Made by a program: the position numbers and the translations under genes. A model generated the notes under the pieces. It had not been told where the DNA came from and made no database searches. It worked only from the letters and a program-made list of their open reading frames with translations. From HGM04593 sp045646965 (GTDB lineage Bacteria > Bacteroidota > Bacteroidia > Bacteroidales > Bacteroidaceae), in assembly GCA_045646965.1 (NCBI GenBank), contig JAZRLR010000029.1:1-64000 (forward strand): DNA of 64,000 bases. The letters are read 5' to 3'. Every line of letters begins with the position of its first letter. Position 1 is the first letter of the stretch. Below, one piece after another: positions 43,281 through 52,148 of the stretch.

Positions 43281-46200
43281 CTATTTTGGCAAAGTAAACA
43301 AAATTACAAAACCCGCATCGTCGCGACGAGCCTCCACACGACCGCCGCGCACCTGCATATACTCCTCGTGCAGACGCACAATCTCTTTCACCACCTGATA
43401 CTCCATACCCTTGAGACCGCCACAGGGCGAGAGGTTGTGCCCCGACGCTGCAAACATCTCGGCAAGAACCTCCTCGGAGGGGGCGCTGCGACTGTCGAGC
43501 AGTTCCACACGCACCACATCGCCACAATCGACGGCGGTGAGACGTAGCTCGGCATCGCCGTCGGCAGCCACGGCAGCAAGCATAAGCGATTCAAAGAGAT
43601 AAGTAATCATATCCCTGTCGCCGCTCACACTCAAAGCGGTGGGCAGGCAAGAGAGGGTGACACTTTTCGATGCCTTCCTTGCCGCGCGTGCCACAAAGGG
43701 CTGCATCTCGGCAAATATCTCATTCAGCGAAACAGACGAGAGACGAAAACTCATTTCGTCGAGCTGCTTCACCGCACAACCGCTCAATATGGTAAACACG
43801 GAGTTGTAGTAATCCATAAGTTCCTTCACGGCCGATATTTTCTGTTCAAAGAGAGAGGAGTCGGCCACAGCCTCGCGCGCCTGCTCCACAAGGGAGCGTA
43901 TGCGGCTCGGGTAATAGAGCGTTTCGTGCTTTATCACCGAGAGACAGTTGTCCATCACAAGATTCTGAACGTGCAGACGATTCTCTTCGAGTTTCACGCG
44001 CTCGGTCTCCTCCTCAGCCTCGGCAAGCGACCTGTAACGCTCACCCACACGCACCACCGAGTGATAGACCACCGACGCGGCATAGCGTGCCACAAGTTCT
44101 ATATTGAGAGCCTCGTTCTCGTCGAGCGGGCGTTCCGACAGAAAGTCGAGCGCACCAAGCAGAATATTCTCGCCCGACGACACCACAGACAAAGGATATA
44201 TGTAGCGTAACCTGTCGGCAGAAAGGAAAGGCGTGCCTCCCTCGGCTACGCTGTTCAGGTAAATGTCGTGAAGAGGCAGAGCCTCCTGCGGCTGCGACAC
44301 CGCGACACACTCTCCGTTGCCACATTTCAACAAAAGCGCGACGCGCTCAAAGCAGAAGGCATCGCCCAGAGCTTCCCATATCTCGCGCAAGAGCTCCTCG
44401 GCAAGCTGTTTTTCGGGCAGAGGCTCGGCACTGCCCGCCACAGCCAGAAGACGGCTGTTGAGGTCGAGCACCATACGGCTGTTCATACGTCCTATGACAG
44501 CGTGGCGCACATACGACACCACATAAAAGGCCACAACTACAAGTAGCAGAAAAAGCAGCAGAGCGATAGCCGCCTCGCGATAGTTAGCAAGCTGACGCAT
44601 CTTCCCGTAGTGCTCCTCGAGGCCTTCGTCCTCGTGCACCACGCGGTAGAGCATTGCATATATACCGTTATTATAACGATAGGTATCCCAATCCCTCGCC
44701 GCAAGAGCCGCCACAGCAACCTCGTTTCTTATGTCGAGAATATTAAAAAAGATACCCTCTTTCATTGAGCGAGGGAAAAGCCCCTCGCGCCACCACAGCA
44801 GCTCGTTACGGGCACCGCCTGCAAGTGAGAGCGTGTCAGTTCCGCCCACATACTCCCTGTAAAAGGCGTTCAACTCCCCGACGGCCTGCCCGGCACACTC
44901 CACCGCTCTTGCGTGGTCGCCACGCACATTGGCCGTGTAAACAGAATCGGCCAAGGCCGACACACGATCGAGCGACATTTCTTCACTGCTGGCACAAAGC
45001 GGCTGCACAAGCACCGCCAAGAGCACCATACAGCGCACCACGCCGCGCGGCAGACGGAACGAGAAACGGCTTCCCTTGCCTTTGTGGCTTGTAATATCGA
45101 AACGGCACACCGAGAAGAGCTCGTCGGTGGCACGGTACTTCTCTATTATACCTTTGCAGTTCATAAGACCGAAGCCCTTGCCTTTATTACGATTCAAACG
45201 CTCACCCGCGTCGCCTATGAGTGCCGCGTCGTAGACCTTTTCGTTGAGAATCTTCTCAATATCCTGCTGCGAGATACCTATTCCGCTGTCCTCCACCGAG
45301 AGCTCCACATAGGTATCACCCTCGCTTGCCGATACTTTTATATTTCCACCCACGGGGGTGAACTTCCCTGCATTGTCTACCAGAGTATTGAGCATAAAAA
45401 GAGACAACGCCCTGTCGGCCTTTACCACAGCATCGGAAGGCTGCACCTCGAGACTTATGCCACGCGCCTCGTAGAAAGGACTGCTCTTTGCGATTATATC
45501 AAAGAGCTCGCTCACCGCGAAGCGTTCTATCTGCAGGCTTATGTCGCCGCGACGCATCTTTATCCAACGCTCGAGAATCATATTACTATCGTCGAGCTTG
45601 GCCGTGAGCTCCGTGATATATTCGAGACGACGCGAGCGCACATCGACAGCCTCGTCGCGACGCAGGAAGCGCAGTTCGTTTATAATTCGGTCCATATATG
45701 GGCGCATACCCGATACTATGGACACAGAGACTCTCTTGAGCAGATTCTCGCGTTTGTGCGAGGCAAGGAAGAGCGTGTGGGCAAGGCACTGCTCACGTGT
45801 GCGCAGCTGCTCATCGCCTATATCGGCTATGCGCAGCCCCTCTTCAACGGCCACGGCCACATAGGGCAAAGCCATATTCAGCACGGCGAGCTGCTCCGCA
45901 GTAAGCGCCTCGGGCGCAGCGGCACACAGAAGATATTCGCGACCGCCCGACACGGCAGGCAAAGAGAACTTGTAGACAAAGGGAGCCTCGTCACAGGGCT
46001 CCATAGGTGTCGAAAGCGAAAAGCGCACGCCGCCTGCAAAATCCTTGAACACATCGCACAATATTTCGCACACCGCAGCGCACACATCCTCCTCACAACC
46101 CATCTCACGAGGCATCGACGACATAAGACGGCGGCTCAAGAGGAGCACCCTCTTCAGGTTTGATGTATATATGCGGTTATACCTGCGCCAGCGGCTGTTC

Positions 46201-47531
46201 ATCGTATAAAGCACCGCAATCACGGCCACAAAAGCGACAAGCGCCGCCAAAGCCCATCGATAGAGCCTTGCGGCATTTTCTGTAGCGTTCTCAATGCGGC
46301 TCTCCATAAATTTATTCATACGGGTGGTGCGCAAGAGGTCGAGATAGGCCTCACGGTTTATGTCCGAGAGTTCCTTGTCGCCCGCGCCTGCGTAGGCACA
46401 GCTCGCCTCACGCCTCACACTTATGAGACACTCGGGTATATCGGGGGCGTAGACATCGCCTGCGGCAGAGTTCTCCCTCTCCTCGTCGGAATATTCAAAG
46501 CCGAAGAGCGAGAGCGAGTCGGCCGCCACGGGGAAGGTGCTGTAATAAGCGTTCACCGCAGAGACAGCCCCGTGCAGCATTGCAAGAGCCTCGTCGTAAC
46601 GTCCCATCTGTGTGAGACACGACGCAGAGACAGCCATAGCCTCAATCTTCATAAACCCGTCGCCACAAATCTCAAAGTCGGCAACGGCGGCAAGGGCAAG
46701 GGAGAATGCGAGCTCGTCGGCAGGCAACGCCTTGTCGTTGAGCACCTTCACCGCCTGTGGCAGGGAGACGAGCTCTTTCTCATTGAGCGACAAGTTACGC
46801 ATATTTATCGCAAGCAGCAGTTTGTAGTTGGCTGCAAGCCACGCAAAGCCCTTGTCGCGCGCGAGGTTAAGCCCCACGGCAAGCGACTCGAGACGCTTTG
46901 CGGCGTCGGCCTCGGCCGAGGCTGTTATCACACGCGCATAGAGACGCAGCGCCACGTCGTCACACTCTCGGAGTTCCTGCGCAAGATACCCTGCACACCT
47001 CTCCTGCTCATCGGCAAGGCCTATATTTGAGAAATAGCACAGCGACACAATATTAAATTCAATCTTTGCACGCACGAAACGCTCCTTGTCGGCAGCAGGG
47101 AGCGCACCCCCCTCCTCCTCGATGCGCAGAATGCGTCGCAGAGCCGCCGCGCGGTAGTCAAAGAAATCCCTGTTTGCAGATATGCGATAGCAGAGTGTCA
47201 TCATACCCACGTCGGCCGCAAGACGCTCAATCTCGCACTGCGCCTCCTCAATCACCGAAGCATACAGCTTGCGTGCCTTCACATAATCCATCTGCATAAA
47301 AGCTGTGTAGGCCAGAGCATTACGCGCAACCATATTATACTCGTGCGACACATTGAGCGCTGCGAGCGTGTCGGCTGCGGCGCCCATCTGCCACACACAA
47401 CCATATCGGCTGTTCTCGATTGTGGCACACAGCTCCGACACACGTTGCCCTTGCGCGGTGTCGGCAGCTCTGCCGCACGCAGTGAGCAGCGACACAAGCA
47501 GCATCAGTATGTATAGGAATTTTCTGCACAT
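43281..47531 (-). CDS. Double sensor histidine kinase fusion
   Basis: A 1416-residue protein that looks like two membrane kinases joined in frame. First half: lipoprotein-type signal with Cys19, periplasmic helical repeats (20-420, TPR-like), TM at 427-443, GAF-like region (475-570), a helical hairpin without a clear His box (590-660), and an ATPase with N-box NTLVDNAGK (715-723), DSGIGI (748-753) and NKGKGFGL (782-789). Second half: a signal-like hydrophobic segment 834-850, helical periplasmic region, TM at 986-1008, GAF-like domain (1040-1160), His box VIKHETLYYPSRI with H1202, and a decayed ATPase lacking the DxGxG motif. The pattern may correspond to DUF5112/DUF5113 (number from memory). 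The start at 47531 is chosen for the lipobox LLTAC; the frame extends to 47693. Confidence 0.8.
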   Translation of the reverse strand: MCRKFLYILMLLVSLLTACGRAADTAQGQRVSELCATIENSRYGCVWQMGAAADTLAALNVSHEYNMVARNALAYTAFMQMDYVKARKLYASVIEEAQCEIERLAADVGMMTLCYRISANRDFFDYRAAALRRILRIEEEGGALPAADKERFVRAKIEFNIVSLCYFSNIGLADEQERCAGYLAQELRECDDVALRLYARVITASAEADAAKRLESLAVGLNLARDKGFAWLAANYKLLLAINMRNLSLNEKELVSLPQAVKVLNDKALPADELAFSLALAAVADFEICGDGFMKIEAMAVSASCLTQMGRYDEALAMLHGAVSAVNAYYSTFPVAADSLSLFGFEYSDEERENSAAGDVYAPDIPECLISVRREASCAYAGAGDKELSDINREAYLDLLRTTRMNKFMESRIENATENAARLYRWALAALVAFVAVIAVLYTMNSRWRRYNRIYTSNLKRVLLLSRRLMSSMPREMGCEEDVCAAVCEILCDVFKDFAGGVRFSLSTPMEPCDEAPFVYKFSLPAVSGGREYLLCAAAPEALTAEQLAVLNMALPYVAVAVEEGLRIADIGDEQLRTREQCLAHTLFLASHKRENLLKRVSVSIVSGMRPYMDRIINELRFLRRDEAVDVRSRRLEYITELTAKLDDSNMILERWIKMRRGDISLQIERFAVSELFDIIAKSSPFYEARGISLEVQPSDAVVKADRALSLFMLNTLVDNAGKFTPVGGNIKVSASEGDTYVELSVEDSGIGISQQDIEKILNEKVYDAALIGDAGERLNRNKGKGFGLMNCKGIIEKYRATDELFSVCRFDITSHKGKGSRFSFRLPRGVVRCMVLLAVLVQPLCASSEEMSLDRVSALADSVYTANVRGDHARAVECAGQAVGELNAFYREYVGGTDTLSLAGGARNELLWWREGLFPRSMKEGIFFNILDIRNEVAVAALAARDWDTYRYNNGIYAMLYRVVHEDEGLEEHYGKMRQLANYREAAIALLLFLLLVVVAFYVVSYVRHAVIGRMNSRMVLDLNSRLLAVAGSAEPLPEKQLAEELLREIWEALGDAFCFERVALLLKCGNGECVAVSQPQEALPLHDIYLNSVAEGGTPFLSADRLRYIYPLSVVSSGENILLGALDFLSERPLDENEALNIELVARYAASVVYHSVVRVGERYRSLAEAEEETERVKLEENRLHVQNLVMDNCLSVIKHETLYYPSRIRSLVEQAREAVADSSLFEQKISAVKELMDYYNSVFTILSGCAVKQLDEMSFRLSSVSLNEIFAEMQPFVARAARKASKSVTLSCLPTALSVSGDRDMITYLFESLMLAAVAADGDAELRLTAVDCGDVVRVELLDSRSAPSEEVLAEMFAASGHNLSPCGGLKGMEYQVVKEIVRLHEEYMQVRGGRVEARRDDAGFVILFTLPK

Positions 47532-47539
47532 AATCTGTG

Positions 47540-47547
47540 CGAAGATA
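47540..47547 (-). promoter_or_regulatory. Putative -7 element of the double-kinase operon
   Basis: The minus strand reads TATCTTCG only 8 bases above the start codon, so the transcript would be leaderless or nearly so. A CAAA at 47559-47562 is too close to act as -33. The call is weak. Confidence 0.3.
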
Positions 47548-47785
47548 GTGATATTTGTCAAATGACGAAATTTGTATATAAAAAAAGAGTGTACGACGGG
47601 GACGTTTGTCGCCCAAGCAGGTATATATGGTTTCTCGGCAGCACTCACAGGCTCCCCTCTCCTTAAAAAGGAAATAACAGACAAAGGCAGCACAGAGAGA
47701 TTCCGCAGAAAGACTCTGTGCCACCTTCGGCAAAATTATAAAGAAAAAAGAAGAAGCTTAAAAGCTGCGCAAATATCAGAGATAT
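47548..47785. other. Intergenic region between BtuG-like and kinase genes
   Basis: About 240 bases upstream of the kinase and downstream of the BtuG-like gene. A small AGCTT/AAGCT stem near 47755-47767 followed by a T-rich stretch on the minus strand could end the btu operon weakly. No gene is supported. Confidence 0.4.
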
Positions 47786-48823
47786 TTAGAACGAAATCTT
47801 CTCAATAAACCTTGCATCGAGGTCGGTTACCCACACTATATTATCGGTAGCAACGGCTATGTACATTTTGCCGCCGTAAAGAAGAATATCGTTGGCCGTA
47901 TCACCGAGTCCCATTCCGTTCACAACCTTAAAGTACTCCTTCTCCACAACTGCGCCGCCCGCCACATCATACTTCGTGAGCGAAGAGTTATTATAGCCGC
48001 TCAATCCCTCGTTGAGCACATACATATAATCACCTACAACGACAGCGCGACGAGGAGAAACGCCTGCTACAAAAGAGGCCACCTTTGCACCATCGGGCGA
48101 GAAGAGGTTCACCGTGCCGTCGTTCACATAATCCGACTCCGAAACAGCTATGTAGTTACCCGCCTGAAAGAGTTTGTAGGGCGAAGCAAGCTGTGTGCCG
48201 TCGGTTATCCACGACGAAGCAAACTCGCCTGTAGCCACATCGTAGCTGCAGTATGTGATTGAATAGGGGTTATAGACCGACAAGATACCGTAGAGACGGC
48301 CGTCGAAATGACATATTGTGCTCGCAGCCTGCGAGAGCGCGGTAACCTCGCCCGACGCAGCGTCAATCTTCTGCAATGAGGCCGGGACATCGACATAGTT
48401 ACCCGACGAAACGAGATAGAGAGCGCCGTCGGATGCGGTGACAATTTCTGTGGGGTTCAAAGCCACGGAAATTTTCTTCTCCTCGTTAAATGAGGTTATG
48501 TCAATCACCGAGACACTCTTGTCATAGCCCACCTCTGTGTTCCAGTCGAGACCGCCGGAGTTTGCCACAAAGAGACGGCCGCCCGACACGGCAATCTGCT
48601 CGGGGTTACGTCCCACGGCAACGGTAGCCTCCACCTCAAACGAGAGGGTGTCGATGCGTGCAACTGCACCGCTGAGAAGTGTCACATACACCTTACCATC
48701 GTGTGCGGCAAGATAACGGGGAGTGGTACCTTTGGGCCCCGGGGGAGGAGGTGTGGTGTCGTCGTCGCTGCAGGCAAAGAAACAGAGCGCTGCTGCAAAT
48801 AAAAGTAATAGACTCTTTTTCAT
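47786..48823 (-). CDS. BtuG-like cobalamin-binding surface lipoprotein (beta-propeller)
   Basis: A 345-residue lipoprotein with Cys18 in CFFACSDDDTT; the acidic run after Cys fits the Bacteroidota surface-export signal. The mature part is a beta-propeller of about seven repeats of the YVTN type (GKVYVTLLSGAVARIDT, GRLFVANSGGLDW, GALYLVSSGNY, DYMYVLNEGLSGY, GKMYIAVATDN). It starts 11 bases after the BtuB-like receptor and is under the same cobalamin riboswitch. In Bacteroides, BtuG binds B12 with extreme affinity and passes it to BtuB. The assignment rests on context plus propeller fold; sequence-level match to BtuG cannot be confirmed here. Confidence 0.78.
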   Translation of the reverse strand: MKKSLLLLFAAALCFFACSDDDTTPPPPGPKGTTPRYLAAHDGKVYVTLLSGAVARIDTLSFEVEATVAVGRNPEQIAVSGGRLFVANSGGLDWNTEVGYDKSVSVIDITSFNEEKKISVALNPTEIVTASDGALYLVSSGNYVDVPASLQKIDAASGEVTALSQAASTICHFDGRLYGILSVYNPYSITYCSYDVATGEFASSWITDGTQLASPYKLFQAGNYIAVSESDYVNDGTVNLFSPDGAKVASFVAGVSPRRAVVVGDYMYVLNEGLSGYNNSSLTKYDVAGGAVVEKEYFKVVNGMGLGDTANDILLYGGKMYIAVATDNIVWVTDLDARFIEKISF

Positions 48824-48834
48824 AACTTATATAA

Positions 48835-50829
48835 TTAAAAGGTTAAGAACATTGACAGCCTCCACTGCCGCCCGGGCATTGGATAGTAGCGTATTATATC
48901 GTAATTCACATCGGTGAAATTAAGGAGCTCACCCTGCAGACGCACGGCCGCGATACCACGCAAAGAGAATGTTCTGTTGAGCGAGAGAGAGTGCTCGGTA
49001 TAGGGTGAAATTCTGTTCTCACGGGTGTTCTGCGGCAGCATATAGCGCTCTCCCGCAAAGGTCAGCAGATATGAGATATTTACCCACCTGTTATTAAACG
49101 AGAGCGATGCATTGGCTGCGTGTCGCGGAGTATAAGGTATCTGGTGACCATAGTTTGCCGAGGTGCGTTTGCTCTTGTCCGCAGCGTCACTGTAGCTGTA
49201 CGAGGCATCGAGCAGCAGCTCCATCGCCTGCGGCAGAGCCACACACGCCGAGGCTGTGACATCTACCCCCTTTATATGCACCTTGCCATAGTTCTGCATA
49301 CGCCATATATACATCGTGGGCAGAGCCACAATCTTATCTTTCACCCTGTTATAATATCCGTCGGCCGAAAGGGAGAAAGAGAGACGCTCCCCCACTTCGC
49401 CGGCATAGGTAACGCCCACATTATATTGCGAGGCACGCTCGGGCTTCAAACCCACATTACCCAGACGCAGGTAATAGAGGTCGGCAAATGTGGGTATTCG
49501 GTAAACATCCTTGAACGAGGCGCGCAAGCTCAAGGGGAGTTCGCGCCACGGCTGCCACGAGAAAGAGAGAGAGGGCGAGAGCCTTTTTTTGTCGGCGGGC
49601 GAAGGGGTATTTTGCAGTTTATCGGTTACATAGGTCGCAAGCAGCGATGCTGTAGCCTTGAAAAGAGCGTTGTCATACTGCGCAGCAGCCACAGCCTGCA
49701 CGCTGTGACGCACGGGGCTTTTGCTATCCTTGAAATTGTTCTCAAGCGTTGCGAGAGTGTAATCGCCGGTCAAGGCAAAAGAGTAATTACGGTGCGGAGC
49801 ATAGTGCGCGCCCAAAGAGAGATACCCCTCGTTCTGTTTGTTTATATCCCTCTGCTCACCCGAAGCATAGGAACCGCCACGGTCGATGTATCGTGTATAA
49901 GAGTAGTTGTATTTCACAATGCCGCGCAGCAGCCAGCTGTCGCCCGCCTGCATTTTATGTGTGAGCTGCACAAAGGAGTTGCGCTCGTAAAGCCTCTCGT
50001 AATTACCTTTTGTATAAAACTTTACAGAGCCGGGGAGCCCCCTGTCACAAGTGTAGAAATAGAGTTTTGCAGCGGTGGTGCCCCACTCTCCCGAGTTACA
50101 AAAGAGATTACCCTCGGCTGTAATATTTTCCACGTCACCGTTGGAGCGACGCTCACGCGACGACAGGTTGCCGTTCACAAGCGTAAAGGGATAGTCGCCG
50201 TCGGCACGCTGCGCATTCACACAAGCCGAGGCACTCCATCTATCACACGGAACCCACGCACCCACAAGGCTCGCGCCCCATAGCCCGTAGGAACCGGCCA
50301 CACCCTTTGCCGTGAGTATATTCTGCAACGGACGGCGTGTCTCCACATTTATCACACCTGCCGACGCATAGGAACGAGCCGTGCGGAAAATATCATCGTC
50401 GTGCCCCACAGCAAGAGAGAGAGAGGCCACGTTATCGAGCGCAAAACGACCTATGTCCACTATGCCGCTCTGGGCATCGGTCACCGCCACACCATCGTAG
50501 TTCACGGCAGTGTGCTTGGCACCGAGACCACGCACCGACACGCTCTTGAGACCGCCTATGCCGCCATAGTCCTGCAGCTGCACACCCGCCATACGACGCG
50601 CTACATCGGCAACGCTCACAAGGCCGAGACGCTCAAAGTCGCCCTGCTCCATTGTCTGCACAGGCACCGACGAACGCAGCTCCCCGCCCACCAACTCGCC
50701 CGTGACTTCAATCTCGTCAAGGCTCTGCACAGAGCGCAACGAGTCGATGTGCTGCGCACAGCACACATCAACGTCGAAAAGGCGCACCCATAGGGCACAC
50801 AGCAGCAAAAGCCAATAAAATCTTTGCAT
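48835..50829 (-). CDS. btuB: BtuB-like TonB-dependent cobalamin receptor
   Basis: A 664-residue outer-membrane receptor with a signal peptide ending near VCCAQH, a TonB box region with EIEVTGEL, a plug (50-170) including LQDYGGIGGLKSVSVRGLGA and YDGVAVTDAQSGIVDIGRF, and a barrel ending in RLSMFLTF. It is preceded by a complete cobalamin riboswitch (50883-51047) and followed by the BtuG-like lipoprotein. It imports vitamin B12 or related corrinoids at TonB's expense. The BtuCDF permease is not in this window. Confidence 0.88.
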   Translation of the reverse strand: MQRFYWLLLLCALWVRLFDVDVCCAQHIDSLRSVQSLDEIEVTGELVGGELRSSVPVQTMEQGDFERLGLVSVADVARRMAGVQLQDYGGIGGLKSVSVRGLGAKHTAVNYDGVAVTDAQSGIVDIGRFALDNVASLSLAVGHDDDIFRTARSYASAGVINVETRRPLQNILTAKGVAGSYGLWGASLVGAWVPCDRWSASACVNAQRADGDYPFTLVNGNLSSRERRSNGDVENITAEGNLFCNSGEWGTTAAKLYFYTCDRGLPGSVKFYTKGNYERLYERNSFVQLTHKMQAGDSWLLRGIVKYNYSYTRYIDRGGSYASGEQRDINKQNEGYLSLGAHYAPHRNYSFALTGDYTLATLENNFKDSKSPVRHSVQAVAAAQYDNALFKATASLLATYVTDKLQNTPSPADKKRLSPSLSFSWQPWRELPLSLRASFKDVYRIPTFADLYYLRLGNVGLKPERASQYNVGVTYAGEVGERLSFSLSADGYYNRVKDKIVALPTMYIWRMQNYGKVHIKGVDVTASACVALPQAMELLLDASYSYSDAADKSKRTSANYGHQIPYTPRHAANASLSFNNRWVNISYLLTFAGERYMLPQNTRENRISPYTEHSLSLNRTFSLRGIAAVRLQGELLNFTDVNYDIIRYYPMPGRQWRLSMFLTF

Positions 50830-50882
50830 AAAAAACCGTTTACCAAGCCTTTACCCGAGGCGTGCATAATACAAAAGATAAG

Positions 50883-51047
50883 GCAGGTTTTCTGGCTCGT
50901 CCACCCTGCGGCGCCTTCCCACCCGCAAGGGGCAGTGGCAAAGATTACCGAGGAGAATTCAGGACTCACAGCTACGGGTATAGCTCCCGATTTCAACGGG
51001 ATTCCCTTTTACTAACGATTACCGGCAGGCAACCGCTACACCATTAT
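50883..51047 (-). ncRNA. Cobalamin (adenosylcobalamin-type) riboswitch
   Basis: On the minus strand the conserved segments appear in order: AAAAGGGAATC, the CGGGAGCTATACCCG / TAGCTGTGA core, GAGTCC, the B12 box GCCACTG (50933-50939), and the closing GAGCCAGAAAACCTGCC (50883-50899). It ends 53 bases before btuB. The linker contains GCCTCGGGTAAAGGC, a small hairpin that may serve as expression platform near the start codon. B12 binding should lower expression of btuB and btuG. Confidence 0.92.
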
Positions 51048-51054
51048 CCGCGTG

Positions 51055-51087
51055 CAAAGATAAGGCGAATTAAAAATTATCTGCAAA
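51055..51087 (-). promoter_or_regulatory. Promoter of the btuB-btuG operon
   Basis: Minus-strand TTTG (51084-51087) and TATCTTTG (51055-51062), spaced 21 bases, give a transcript start right at the 5' end of the riboswitch. Confidence 0.8.
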
Positions 51088-51365
51088 AAAATGGAGCAAA
51101 AAGCCCCAATTTAACACGAATTAACAAACAGAATTGAAACGCTATTTGAATTATTGCGCAAGCTCAACGGAATGAAGCCTCTCGCAAGGGCAAAAAGATG
51201 ACAGCCTCGCGTATCACTACGGGAGGCTGCCGAGGGGAATTGAATGATTAAGAAAAAGTTTCTACATATAATCCTGTTGCTTCTTTTATCATATAACACA
51301 GCAAAAGGGTATTTTGTTCTTTTGAGAAATAATATTTACACAGCACACATATAGCATAACAAAAA
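51088..51365. other. Intergenic region with an unexplained hairpin
   Basis: About 280 bases between the btuB promoter and the rplI terminator. It has no supported gene. A 12-bp hairpin with one G-G mismatch and a TCAC loop lies at 51202-51229, followed on the minus strand by ATCTTTTT. See findings. Confidence 0.5.
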
Positions 51366-51389
51366 AATGCACACCTTGCGGTGTGCATT
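51366..51389 (-). terminator. Terminator of the rpsF-rpsR-rplI operon
   Basis: A perfect 10-bp stem AATGCACACC with GGTGTGCATT and a TTGC-type loop, followed by TTTTTT on the minus strand. It lies 26 bases past the rplI stop. Confidence 0.88.
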
Positions 51390-51415
51390 TTATATTTAAC
51401 AGAAAAAATATTCTA

Positions 51416-51862
51416 TTACTCAGCCTCGGCTACTACTGAATAAGCCACCTTAACGGCAACCTCCTTGTGAAGACGAACAGTAGCTGTGTACTCTCCAATC
51501 TCCTTTGCAGCCTCAACTACGATAATCTTGCGGTCGATCTCGAAACCGAGTTTAGCGAGCTCCTCTGCAATCTGGATAGCACCAACTGAACCAAAGATAG
51601 TTCCTGTAGCGCTTACCTTTGTAGGGATTGTCAAAGAAATGCCCTCCATCTTCTTTGCAAGCTCCTCTGCATCTGCCTTAATTTTAGCAAGCTTGTGAGC
51701 GCGCTGACGAAGATTCTCTGCAAGTACTTTCTTTGCCGACTCTGTTGCGATAACAGCCTTGCCGGTAGGAATCAAATAATTACGGCCATAACCGTCTTTT
51801 ACCTTTACGATATCATCTTTGTAACCAAGGTTGATTACGTCTTCTTTCAATATAAGTTCCAT
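51416..51862 (-). CDS. rplI: 50S ribosomal protein L9
   Basis: A 148-residue protein with the usual two domains: an N-terminal rRNA-binding domain (MELILKEDVINLGYKDDIVKV split, VKDGYGRNYLIPTGKA) joined by a long helix (about 42-75) to a C-terminal domain (LGFEIDRKIIVVE...GEYTATVRLHKEVAVKV). It is the third gene of the ribosomal operon, 14 bases after rpsR. Confidence 0.97.
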   Translation of the reverse strand: MELILKEDVINLGYKDDIVKVKDGYGRNYLIPTGKAVIATESAKKVLAENLRQRAHKLAKIKADAEELAKKMEGISLTIPTKVSATGTIFGSVGAIQIAEELAKLGFEIDRKIIVVEAAKEIGEYTATVRLHKEVAVKVAYSVVAEAE

Positions 51863-51876
51863 AATTATTCCTCCTA

Positions 51877-52146
51877 TTATTTCATCTGGTCAGTAACAAA
51901 AGGCAGCAAAGCCAAGTGGCGTGCACGCTTAACAGCTTGAGCAATACGACGCTGGAACTTCAAAGAAGTACCGGTGATGCGACGGGGAAGAAGCTTACCC
52001 TGCTCGTTCAGGAATTTCTTCAAAAACTCGGGATCTTTGTAATCGATGTACTTGATACCGTTCTTTTTGAAACGACAATATTTTTTCTTCTTGACATCAA
52101 CTGTGGGAGGTGTCAAATATCTGATTTCTGAAGGTGTCTGTGCCAT
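51877..52146 (-). CDS. rpsR: 30S ribosomal protein S18
   Basis: An 89-residue protein with the S18 core KFKKNGIKYIDYKDPEFLKKF (as YCRFKKNGIKYIDYKD and PEFLKKFLNEQG) and RRITGTSLKFQRRIAQAVKRARH. It pairs with S6 on the small subunit. It lies 2 bases after rpsF. Confidence 0.97.
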   Translation of the reverse strand: MAQTPSEIRYLTPPTVDVKKKKYCRFKKNGIKYIDYKDPEFLKKFLNEQGKLLPRRITGTSLKFQRRIAQAVKRARHLALLPFVTDQMK

Positions 52147-52148
52147 AA

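Noticed and set aside
44913..46163. A 416-codon open frame opposite the double kinase
   Set aside because: Lies wholly inside the kinase on the other strand, with no domain or ribosome-binding features.
49120..50283. A 387-codon open frame opposite btuB
   Set aside because: Antisense shadow of a clear TonB receptor.
51111..51299. A 62-codon minus-strand frame between rplI and btuB
   Set aside because: No signal peptide, domain or start signal; the hairpin at 51202-51229 interrupts it and explains part of the composition.
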